A stretch of 64,000 bases of DNA from an uncultured Pedobacter sp. (GTDB lineage Bacteria > Bacteroidota > Bacteroidia > Sphingobacteriales > Sphingobacteriaceae): NCBI RefSeq assembly GCF_946480185.1, contig NZ_CAMLIG010000014.1, forward strand, positions 52,267-116,266, read 5' to 3'. The notes under the pieces were generated by a model. The model did not search any database. It saw only the letters and a list, made by a program, of their open reading frames with translations, and was not told the DNA's origin. A program made the position numbers and the translations under genes. Below are positions 43,835 to 52,352 of this stretch, piece by piece (the stretch's first letter is position 1; each line of letters begins with the position of its first letter).

Positions 43835-45373
43835 ATGATAAAATTTAAAAAACCGTATTATTTTTCGGTGATTTTTGCAATATTTTTATTAGGAAATCAG
43901 AAATATATTAAAAAAGCTAATCCTAAAAAGCCAAATATTATCTACATCTTGGCGGACGATTTGGGGATTGGAGATGTTTCAAGCTATAATCCCGAATCAA
44001 AAATCAAAACACCCTCCATTGACGGATTAATTTCAAATGGGGTAAAATTTAATAATACACACACTAGCTCTTCAGTGTGTAGTCCTACGCGTTACAGCAT
44101 ACTTACAGGTAGATACAACTGGCGCTCAAAGATGAAAAAGGGTGTTTTAAATGGTTACAGTAAAGAAATTATACCTCCAAATCGCCAAACAATCGCTTCT
44201 TTCTTAAAATCAGAGGGCTATCATACAGCATGTATTGGTAAATGGCATTTGGGCTGGACATGGGATAATATAGATAAAGGAGTGAGGAATGTCAATTATT
44301 CAAAACCAGTAATAAATGGGCCCAATAGTCTGGGGTTTGATTATTCTTACTGTATTAGTGCTTCACTAGACATTCCACCGTATGTTTATCTCGAGAACGG
44401 GAAATGTACTGTAATCCCAAAAGATACGATTGCACAGAGCTCGGGAATGGGTTGGTATAGAAAAGGCCTAATTGCTAAAGGATTTAAGCATGATGAAACC
44501 TTGGCTGAATTCACATTTCACACGTTGGATTATATAGAAAACCATGCTAACGATGATAAGCCTTTCTTTATCTACTTCCCACTAACAGCACCTCATACAC
44601 CCATACTGCCAAGTAAGAAATTCAAAGGTAAAAGCGGGTTGAACGACTATGGTGATTTCGTTTTAATGGTAGATGATGTGGTTAAACAAGTAGTGGATAA
44701 ACTAAAAAAAGAAGGCATTTATGATAACACAATAATTGTTTTTACTTCTGACAATGGATGTTCGCCCTCAGCAGATTATGCTACCTTATTAGAAAAAGGA
44801 CATAATCCATCATGGAAATACCGGGGTACTAAATCTGATATTTTCGATGGCGGACACCGAGTACCATTTATTATTTCTTGGCCTGCCGAAATAAAAAAAG
44901 CTAAAGTTTCTGATCAATTAGTTTGCACTACTGATTTTTTTCGTACTGTTTCTGACTTATTGAATAAGCCGCTGACTGATGGTACGGCAGAAGATAGTTA
45001 TAGCTTTTTAAAGGACATTATCAACACAAAATTAAATAGCCCTTCAAGGGATGCAATTGTGAACCATTCTCTTTTTGGTGAATTCGCTATTCAAAAAGGA
45101 GAATGGAAACTGATATTAACCTCAAGTTCTGGTGGCTGGAGTAATCCAAAACCAAATAGCCCTGAAGCAATGAAGCTTCCTCCTTATCAATTGTACAATA
45201 CTAACCTTGATGTTGCTGAGCAGAACAACCTTTTTTATAAAAAACCAGAAAAGGTTGCTGAATTAAAAAAATTACTTACAGAATATGTAAAGAATGGTAG
45301 AAGTACTGCAGGTACTCATCAAAAAAACGATGACCCACAATACTGGCCACAACTATCATGGATAAATAAATAG
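43835..45373 (+). CDS. S1-family sulfatase (arylsulfatase-type)
   Basis: 512 residues. A hydrophobic N-terminus (YYFSVIFAIFLLGN) acts as signal or anchor. The sulfatase domain begins PNIIYILADDLGIGDV (metal-binding DD) and holds the signature CSPTRYSILTGR; C82 is the residue converted to formylglycine. GKWHLGW, PHTPILPS and FTSDNGCSP complete the metal and substrate site. It is a Cys-type sulfatase, so needs an FGE or anaerobic maturase; none with the right cysteines is in this window. It removes sulfate esters from glycans. It is alone between long intergenic gaps, with no SusCD neighbour, so the substrate is unknown. Confidence 0.93.
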   Translation: MIKFKKPYYFSVIFAIFLLGNQKYIKKANPKKPNIIYILADDLGIGDVSSYNPESKIKTPSIDGLISNGVKFNNTHTSSSVCSPTRYSILTGRYNWRSKMKKGVLNGYSKEIIPPNRQTIASFLKSEGYHTACIGKWHLGWTWDNIDKGVRNVNYSKPVINGPNSLGFDYSYCISASLDIPPYVYLENGKCTVIPKDTIAQSSGMGWYRKGLIAKGFKHDETLAEFTFHTLDYIENHANDDKPFFIYFPLTAPHTPILPSKKFKGKSGLNDYGDFVLMVDDVVKQVVDKLKKEGIYDNTIIVFTSDNGCSPSADYATLLEKGHNPSWKYRGTKSDIFDGGHRVPFIISWPAEIKKAKVSDQLVCTTDFFRTVSDLLNKPLTDGTAEDSYSFLKDIINTKLNSPSRDAIVNHSLFGEFAIQKGEWKLILTSSSGGWSNPKPNSPEAMKLPPYQLYNTNLDVAEQNNLFYKKPEKVAELKKLLTEYVKNGRSTAGTHQKNDDPQYWPQLSWINK

Positions 45374-45438
45374 ACAGACTGTAAATCTTCGAAAAGAGAA
45401 AGTTGCAGAAGTCGAAATTGCTCTTTCAATTGAAAAAC

Positions 45439-45480
45439 CCTCAATATTAGCTATAAGATTATATATTGAGGATTTAGTTT
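45439..45480 (+). terminator. Probable terminator of the sulfatase gene
   Basis: A 9-bp stem, CCTCAATAT (45439-45447) with ATATTGAGG (45463-45471), encloses a 15-nt loop and is followed by the T-rich ATTTAGTTTTT. It is 66 nt after the sulfatase stop. Confidence 0.6.
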
Positions 45481-45978
45481 TTAGAGTCAATAATCTATTG
45501 AATAATTAGTCTGGGATCCAACTACCTGGAAAAACACATAACCAGAACAGTCTATTTTTCTTATTTGAGCTCACTCTCTGAATTAGAAATATATTTTATT
45601 TTGAAATTGCTGTAGAAAAGTAGAGACATCTTATACAACTCCAATATTTTAATGTGCTGTGGAATCTATGAAACCCTAGACAACGGGCCTTTAAAAACAG
45701 CATCATAGGTACTGCTATTCTCTGCTACAATTCAACAAAATGGTGATAAGCTACCAAACCGGGAAAATCACGTTATAGTAAGTGCAGAGATAAAAAGTGT
45801 TTCAGTTTGATAAATGTCCGTTATGAAAGGCAATCAGAAAGGATGAGTTCGCTTTCTGAAAATAAAGCTTTAGGATTTCCAATCTTACAAATACATAAAT
45901 TTAACTGATATTTCGCTCTCATTTTCAATTACTTGCAGAAGACATCAACTTTCGTGAAAATTTCGATAATTTTAGAGG

Positions 45979-46025
45979 AAGTAAGCATAAATTGTCACTT
46001 GACTTTAACAAAAATATGCTTACTT
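45979..46025. repeat. Perfect 11-bp inverted repeat
   Basis: AAGTAAGCATA (45979-45989) and TATGCTTACTT (46015-46025) are exact reverse complements separated by 25 nt. It lies ~155 nt beyond the 3' end of the minus-strand GH128-like gene. It could form a large-loop hairpin in that transcript or be a protein-binding site; it lacks a T-run of terminator quality. Confidence 0.5.
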
Positions 46026-46178
46026 ATTTGATATTTAAACGGCTAAATATCCCTCTAAAACTTATTGCTTATCCTAAACTCACGTTAAATTAAGCTGTTA
46101 AATTAGTCGATTGCAAATTATGGATATCCGGATATACATTGGTTAATTTGGTCTTGACAAAATTTATTTTATACTCAG

Positions 46179-49034
46179 TTATTGTTTAATTAATTTACAA
46201 AATTTAACTCCTTTAGAAGTAGTTAATCTTAGCAAATAAGAACCCGCTGCAAGAGCGTGGCCTGTAAGTTTAAAACTATATAAATGACCAACATTTGCTT
46301 CTCCTTCGTAAAGTTTCAAAATCTTAACTCCTTGTAAGGTATATACTTCAAGATTAACTTTCTGCTCGTTTGCAGGAACTGTAAAGTTTACTGTTGTTTC
46401 TTCTTCAAAAGGATTAGGAAATGAAACTAATGATGTGCTCGCTATAAAAGAATTAATTAAAAGCCCTTTATCATTATCACTTGCAAAATCTGATTTACTT
46501 TGGCAAGAGCCTAAAGAGTCCCCATTGAATAAATGAGTAGCTACAGCTTCTGGGGCAATACAAATTTGGGTACCACTATTTTTACTACTTCCTGTTTTAT
46601 GACATAAGAGGACTTTGTCTCCAAATTTCCCACATCTTACATCAATTACTTTAATTGTGATGGATGTACTATCTGTACAGCCAAATTCATTGGTCGCTTT
46701 AACCGTGTAGGTAAACTCGCCTGTTGTATTGGGCTTAAAAACAGGATTTGGGATGTTCGTCGAACTTAATCCTATTGCGGGACTCCAGATATAGGTAGTA
46801 GAATCGGATTGTGATTTTGGATTGGTAGCTAATAGATTCAATTCTTGGGCGCCATAACCTAAAAATAATGTGTTTTCATCACCCCCAGTATAAGTATTAT
46901 CATTACGACTTACAATAATTTTGGGTTCCGGCTTATTGCCTTTTATAGTTACAATAGCTGTTTTTGAAGCAGTATTGCCACTACTGTCTGTGACTGTTAA
47001 CTTTACAGTTTGGTCTCCATACTGCCCACACGCGAAGGTTTGAGGTGAGACACCAAAAGATTTAATTGAACAATTATCAAAACTTCCATTGTTAATTTGG
47101 TCTGGATTAATGGATACTGATCCATTTACCAATTTAACAGTTATGTTTTTTGTAAGAACAGTTGGAGCCAACGTGTCTAAGACTGTAACAAATGCACCTT
47201 TTCTTGTAAGGTTACCAACACCATCGCTAACGAAAAGATTAACAAGGTTTTGACCAAGGTTTTCGCAACTAAAAGAGTCTTTATTTAGTCTATATTCTAC
47301 AATCCCTTTATTATCTGTTGATATACTGTCAACATCATGAGGATTGATGGTAACAATTCCTTCTTTATTTAAATAAACTGTGATATTTTTAGTAATAAGA
47401 GTTGGCGCCTCAGTATCAATATTGTCTGGATCAACAATATTACTTGCAAATTTAGGCGCAGAAACATGCTGTTGATATGTTTTACCAAGTTCGGAAAGTT
47501 CACGCGGTATAGAGACTGTAATTTCCATTAAGTTCACGCCTGAAGTACCTCCCCAGTTTTTGATTGATTTGAAACGAAGATACCTGAATGCCTGAGTGTC
47601 ATTTGGAAAATCAACAATATCGCCAGCCTTTCCCGCGGTAGCATCTGCCGGGCTGTCGTCTTCAGAATAAGGCAACCCCGACGGACGTTCATTGATATGA
47701 TGAACAAGTTTTGTCCAACTTTCCCAGCTTCCATCAGGATTAGGATCATTAGATCCCCATATTTCATACTCTTTGGCACATCTTCCAGCATAATAACTAT
47801 ATGGATTGTAATTATGCCCGTTCCAAACTGTAATACTTTTTATTTTAGTTTCTTTGCCTAAATCCCAGGAGAAAGAAACAGGATCGGCATCGTCTCTAAC
47901 AGTCGAAATTCCATGATTAGCACCAGTTGTATAATCATCCCATAAGTTTTCTAATTCCCCATTATTATTTGTACAAGCATCGTCATTGGGGAGTCTTAAG
48001 GCCTTAAAGTCAGTTTTAACCGGATCTTTTGACCAGTCGTCAAAAGACAAATTATCCTTGAAGGGAAAAAACCATGCGTAACCTTCCACAGAAGGTTGAG
48101 CATCAAGCCATGGCAGGGCAAGTTTCATAAAAGCTAAATGTGTTTTTGTGCTTGTATTTGGATTCGCGTTAAATTCAGTAATGTATATTGGCTTATGATA
48201 ACGATTGTATGCAGAAGTTACATAATTTTTAAAACGTGTAAATAAATTTGGAACGTTAGGGTCAACTTGGCCTGTTTTCCTCCAGTTTCCCCAATCGTAC
48301 CAATGAATTCCTACAAAATCTACTCTGAGTGTGTCTGCATCAGCTAAAGCCATAAAATCCCGTAACCAAACATTAACCTGACCTTCGGAATTAGATGGGG
48401 ATCCCACTCTTAAACCTGTTTGCAACACATTTCGGTAAGCTTGTTCTGCAACATCGTAAGGTAGGTTATTCAATTCAGGCTCGTTATAAGTTAGGATATG
48501 ATTTATACTATCCATGGCTATAAAACTATCTATATTGCTTTGTAAAAGGGTTCCATTTTTACCAAATGTCATTGGAATAAAATCCCGTGTGGAATTAGAT
48601 TCCCCTACGCCAGACCAGTTGTAGTACCAATCTACATTTAGGCTGTCAATTTTTGCGGGACCGTTTTTACGCAAGCTTCCGATTCCTTTTTTATGAATAT
48701 CTCTAACAGGAAGAACGCGTATAAAAGAAACTTGTTTACGCAAGTAAACCGGCAGATTTAAAATAAGGTTACTTTTTGATGCAACATAACAGAAGCCGTA
48801 GCCTGTCCCATCCTCATTTGCTGCTAAAGTTGCCATATAACCTTTCTGCAATTCAAAAGAAGAAATATTGTTGTTTAAACCTTCCGGGATAGTGTTTCCT
48901 TTGTAAATGGTTTTAATTTCAAGTTCTGCCTCTTTACCTGTAAAGTTTAGATTTTCATAAATCTTAAGCTGTGCATTTGCTATACCACAAAAGGCAAATA
49001 ATATGAGCAAAGTTAATCGTAAAATTTTTTTCAT
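46179..49034 (-). CDS. T9SS-exported multidomain GH128-like endo-beta-1,3-glucanase
   Basis: 951 residues with a signal peptide (LLILFAFCGIANAQ). Domains in order: beta/gamma-crystallin-like (~22-112; LKIYENLNFTGKEAEL), a GH128-type glycosyl hydrolase catalytic core (~125-350) with E185 in TYNEPEL (acid/base) and E287 in YITEFNA (nucleophile), a discoidin-like F5/8C domain (~355-520), two HYR-like repeats (~535-690), a PKD-like domain (~710-790), a CHKTG small module (~800-840; KVLLCHKTGSSKN) and a T9SS sorting domain (~870-951; SFPNPFEEET, GSYLLRLTTSKG). Known GH128 enzymes cut beta-1,3-glucan; the family call rests on motifs only. It is exported to the surface and lies divergent to the PUL 2 SusC gene, sharing its promoter region. 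Confidence 0.82.
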   Translation of the reverse strand: MKKILRLTLLILFAFCGIANAQLKIYENLNFTGKEAELEIKTIYKGNTIPEGLNNNISSFELQKGYMATLAANEDGTGYGFCYVASKSNLILNLPVYLRKQVSFIRVLPVRDIHKKGIGSLRKNGPAKIDSLNVDWYYNWSGVGESNSTRDFIPMTFGKNGTLLQSNIDSFIAMDSINHILTYNEPELNNLPYDVAEQAYRNVLQTGLRVGSPSNSEGQVNVWLRDFMALADADTLRVDFVGIHWYDWGNWRKTGQVDPNVPNLFTRFKNYVTSAYNRYHKPIYITEFNANPNTSTKTHLAFMKLALPWLDAQPSVEGYAWFFPFKDNLSFDDWSKDPVKTDFKALRLPNDDACTNNNGELENLWDDYTTGANHGISTVRDDADPVSFSWDLGKETKIKSITVWNGHNYNPYSYYAGRCAKEYEIWGSNDPNPDGSWESWTKLVHHINERPSGLPYSEDDSPADATAGKAGDIVDFPNDTQAFRYLRFKSIKNWGGTSGVNLMEITVSIPRELSELGKTYQQHVSAPKFASNIVDPDNIDTEAPTLITKNITVYLNKEGIVTINPHDVDSISTDNKGIVEYRLNKDSFSCENLGQNLVNLFVSDGVGNLTRKGAFVTVLDTLAPTVLTKNITVKLVNGSVSINPDQINNGSFDNCSIKSFGVSPQTFACGQYGDQTVKLTVTDSSGNTASKTAIVTIKGNKPEPKIIVSRNDNTYTGGDENTLFLGYGAQELNLLATNPKSQSDSTTYIWSPAIGLSSTNIPNPVFKPNTTGEFTYTVKATNEFGCTDSTSITIKVIDVRCGKFGDKVLLCHKTGSSKNSGTQICIAPEAVATHLFNGDSLGSCQSKSDFASDNDKGLLINSFIASTSLVSFPNPFEEETTVNFTVPANEQKVNLEVYTLQGVKILKLYEGEANVGHLYSFKLTGHALAAGSYLLRLTTSKGVKFCKLIKQ

Positions 49035-49494
49035 TTTTTTAAGTTTATGTGAATTGATTAAATCTAAAATTAATCGCTCTTTGGCTTAATTTTAGCCAAT
49101 AATTATTCAAATAAGGGTGAAAATGAGGTCAATTTTTACAGTAAGATATTGATAGTTAAATGAGTTTAAACTTGTTTATTCAAATCTTGAATTCCTGATT
49201 TTTATTTTATAAAATCTTTTTAACCGAAACTGGTTAACTACACTTTTTGAATTTCTTTACATTTAAAATAATGGATATAAGTTAACCTGAATGTCGGGTT
49301 AGTAATTGAGTTTAAAATACGTCTATTTTGCAACATTTGGCCCCCCTGATGATTGTCTTTAATCCCGTTATTTGATTTAAAATTATAAACCAGTTCAATG
49401 TTTTGAATCCGATTTCAAATCAGAACTCTAGTTTCTTTATCCAATTAACACCATCTTAATGATGGGAAACTTTTAAATTCTAACCAATATATGT
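49035..49494. other. Divergent promoter region between GH128-like gene and PUL 2
   Basis: 460 nt with no gene. An inverted repeat TTAACC (49220-49225) with GGTTAA (49232-49237), 6-nt spacer, lies near the middle and is a candidate regulator site. A run of six C residues (49341-49346) is unusual for this A/T-rich DNA. No HTCS or sigma/anti-sigma pair for PUL 2 is in the window. Confidence 0.5.
49220..49237. promoter_or_regulatory. Candidate operator (inverted repeat) between divergent genes
   Basis: TTAACC-n6-GGTTAA is an exact 6-bp inverted repeat, 258 nt before the SusC start and 186 nt before the GH128-like start. Position suggests shared control; the regulator is not known. Confidence 0.35.
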
Positions 49495-52341
49495 ATGAGA
49501 AGACTTATACCAAACTCCGTGAATCGAGTAAATAAGGTTCATTTTATCCCAATCTTTGTTTTGGCACTAGTGCTTTCTGTAAGTTCAGAATCGCAAGCTT
49601 TTTCTTCAATAGCCTTAAGTAGAGATACATTGGTAAGAAAGCCAGATTCATCCGTTTCCAAAAACAATTACTTAAATGATAAAGTTCCCGTTCTTTATGG
49701 AGAACAGTCAAAAGGCAAACTCATTCAATCGGTTGGGGTTGTTAATGGCGCAACACTTGAAAAGCTTCCGGTAGCCATATTACAAAATAGTTTTGCCGGT
49801 CAATTGGCAGGCTTATATGCCAGTCAATCTTCTGGCTTGCCGGGTAGTGATGCCTCGACCCTAACCTTAAGAGGACATACACCACTTATTCTTATAGACG
49901 GTGTTCCAAGAGATATTAGTTCTATAAATCCAGAACAAGTTGAATCGGTTACAATACTCAAAGATGCTTTGTCTACTGCGATGCTTGGAATTAGAGGGAT
50001 GAATGGAGCAATACTTATAACCACACGTAAAAAAGCCGAACATGCAGGAACGCAGTTTTCCTTTACCGCCCAGGCAGGCTTACAAACCCCAATTAAACTT
50101 CCTAAAACGCTTTCATCATATAATTATGCAAAATTATATAATGAGGCGCTGGTAAATGATGGTCAACTCCCTATTTACACACAGGCAGATCTGGATGCCT
50201 ATCAAAATGGGACAGATCCTTTGGGGCATCCCAACATTAACTGGTACAACACTATTTTAAAGAAGAATACGGACTTTAACCGCTATACTTTGAATGCAGC
50301 CGGAGATTACAGTAGTATCAAATATTTTGTTTCACTTGATAAACTGGCGCAAGATGGACTGTTAAAGGAGAACGAGGCGAATGCTTACAAAACCAATTCT
50401 AATTATAACCGCTACACCATCAGAACTAATCTGGATATAAAACTTGATAAAAATACCAGTGCCTCTTTAAATATTTTAGGCAGTGTAGAGGATTTTAGAG
50501 AACCAGGAAATGGAAGTACATACGGAACAGGAATACCTGATATTTTCGGATCGTTGGTGAGTACGCCAAATAATGCTTATCCAGTATTAAATCCGGACGG
50601 TTCTTTTGCAGGAAACCTGAATTACAGAAACAATATATATGCACAATCTACAGGAAGTGGTTACCGCCAAAACAATGAGCGTAATGCCTTTATAGACTTG
50701 GGGTTAAAAAGAAATCTGGATAATTTAGTTTCTGGCTTATGGGCAAAGGCTTCTATGTCTTTCAACACCTTTTTGTCTCAATATCTCAATCGGCAAAAAC
50801 AATCAGAGATATATGGATATTCTAAGGATCCCCTTACCGGGGATGATATTTACAATGTGCTTGTAGAAAAAACAGCCCAGGCAAATGGTGACGCTGTTGG
50901 CCCAAGACAACAACAGACTTACGCCGAACTGTCTTTGGGATACGATCATAACTGGAAAAGACACGGAATTAGCTTTTTATTATTAGGAAGTAGGGACAGT
51001 TATCAATACGGTGCGCAACTGGATGAATTTTATCAGAATATTGCAAGTCGTTTATCTTACAGTTTTAATGATCGTTATCTGGTAGAATTTGCCGGCTCAT
51101 ATAGCGGTAATAACAGGTACAAGCCTGGTCAGCAATATGGTTTTTTCCCTTCTGTAGGGATTGCCTGGAATGTGCATAATGAAAACTTTTTTAAAAATAA
51201 TTTTGATTTTATTAATCGCTTCAAGATCAGAGCAAGCTTTGGAACGGTTGGCAATTCTAATCCTGGGTATTATACTTATATACAAAATTATGTAACTAAT
51301 CCCGGATATATGTTCAGCACCGGTGCGGCTGCGGTCCCAGGAATTGCAAACGGGCCTCTGGCTAATCCTTACAGAACCTGGGAAAAATCTGATAAATTTA
51401 ATATTGGGGCAGATATTGCATTTAGTAAAAACAGAGCGTCAATAAATTTAGATTATTTCAAAAATAGGGAATATGATCTACTTCAGGTTCCGGGTCATAA
51501 TTCAGCATTGCTGGGTACGGATTTTCCTGAACAGAACATAGGAATAAATCAATATCACGGGATTGAACTAAATGCCGGCTGGAAAGATAGAATAGGAAAA
51601 GTAAATTACTACGTTTCGGGAAACCTGTCCACAATCGACAGCAAAGTAATTTTCGGGGACGAAGTAACCTATGATTATCCATGGCAGCAACATACCGGAA
51701 CACGGGTTGACCAACAATTCGGATATATTGCCGAAGGATTTTATGATGCTTCGAATGTCCCTGTTGTAACTCAGGGCTACCAGCCCATTCCGGGAGATAT
51801 CAGGTACAAAGATTTGAATCAGGATGGACTGATAAATAGTCTCGATCAAACCGCCATCGGAAGTAAGGGCCCTTTAACGTTTTATGGGGCTAGTCTCGGA
51901 TTTCAGTTTAAAGGATTTGATTTCTCGGCTTTGTTTCAAGGCGTGGTCAATCGTGATATTCTTACTACAGGTAGATCTGTATGGGCTTTTCAAAACGATG
52001 GTAAAGGTCAAGCTTTTGAACATAATTTAAACCGCTGGACACCCGAGACAGCCACAACAGCAACTTATCCGCGATTAAGCATAGGGACAAATTCATGGAA
52101 CGAACGCACCTCTACATTTTGGCTAAAATCTGGCGATTACATGCGATTAAAGAATATGGAGTTGGGTTACACCTTTACCCAAGGATTTTTAACCCGTGTT
52201 AAAATGCAATCCTTGCGATTATTTGTAAATGGAGTGAATCTCTTTACCATCTCCGACTTTAAAAATAATGACCCCGAGTCTTTCAATGGCGGATATCCGA
52301 TTCAACGGGTAATTAATGGTGGAATTAGTGTTAAATTTTAA
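49495..52341 (+). CDS. SusC/RagA family transporter, short type without CNA-B domain
   Basis: 948 residues. A signal peptide (IFVLALVLSVSSESQAF) is followed by ~45 polar residues and then the plug (~75-172; LRGHTPLILIDGVPRDISS, ILKDALSTAMLGIRGMNG) and a barrel ending GGISVKF. No carboxypeptidase-D-like domain and no TonB-box motif are seen, as in the short SusC of PUL 1 (13215), with which it also shares a SYNYA(K/N)LYN segment after the plug. First gene of PUL 2, with its SusD 12 nt downstream. The start has no good Shine-Dalgarno; MRRLIPNSVN gives the best signal sequence. Confidence 0.92.
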   Translation: MRRLIPNSVNRVNKVHFIPIFVLALVLSVSSESQAFSSIALSRDTLVRKPDSSVSKNNYLNDKVPVLYGEQSKGKLIQSVGVVNGATLEKLPVAILQNSFAGQLAGLYASQSSGLPGSDASTLTLRGHTPLILIDGVPRDISSINPEQVESVTILKDALSTAMLGIRGMNGAILITTRKKAEHAGTQFSFTAQAGLQTPIKLPKTLSSYNYAKLYNEALVNDGQLPIYTQADLDAYQNGTDPLGHPNINWYNTILKKNTDFNRYTLNAAGDYSSIKYFVSLDKLAQDGLLKENEANAYKTNSNYNRYTIRTNLDIKLDKNTSASLNILGSVEDFREPGNGSTYGTGIPDIFGSLVSTPNNAYPVLNPDGSFAGNLNYRNNIYAQSTGSGYRQNNERNAFIDLGLKRNLDNLVSGLWAKASMSFNTFLSQYLNRQKQSEIYGYSKDPLTGDDIYNVLVEKTAQANGDAVGPRQQQTYAELSLGYDHNWKRHGISFLLLGSRDSYQYGAQLDEFYQNIASRLSYSFNDRYLVEFAGSYSGNNRYKPGQQYGFFPSVGIAWNVHNENFFKNNFDFINRFKIRASFGTVGNSNPGYYTYIQNYVTNPGYMFSTGAAAVPGIANGPLANPYRTWEKSDKFNIGADIAFSKNRASINLDYFKNREYDLLQVPGHNSALLGTDFPEQNIGINQYHGIELNAGWKDRIGKVNYYVSGNLSTIDSKVIFGDEVTYDYPWQQHTGTRVDQQFGYIAEGFYDASNVPVVTQGYQPIPGDIRYKDLNQDGLINSLDQTAIGSKGPLTFYGASLGFQFKGFDFSALFQGVVNRDILTTGRSVWAFQNDGKGQAFEHNLNRWTPETATTATYPRLSIGTNSWNERTSTFWLKSGDYMRLKNMELGYTFTQGFLTRVKMQSLRLFVNGVNLFTISDFKNNDPESFNGGYPIQRVINGGISVKF

Positions 52342-52352
52342 TAAATCAAATT

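Larger units (their letters stand above)
45374..46178. other. Long intergenic region with an 11-bp inverted repeat
   Basis: About 805 nt without a credible gene between convergent sulfatase and GH128-like genes. It holds the sulfatase terminator and, at 45979-46025, a perfect 11-bp inverted repeat. Short open stretches in all frames lack protein character. It may contain the worn remains of a lost gene. Confidence 0.45.
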
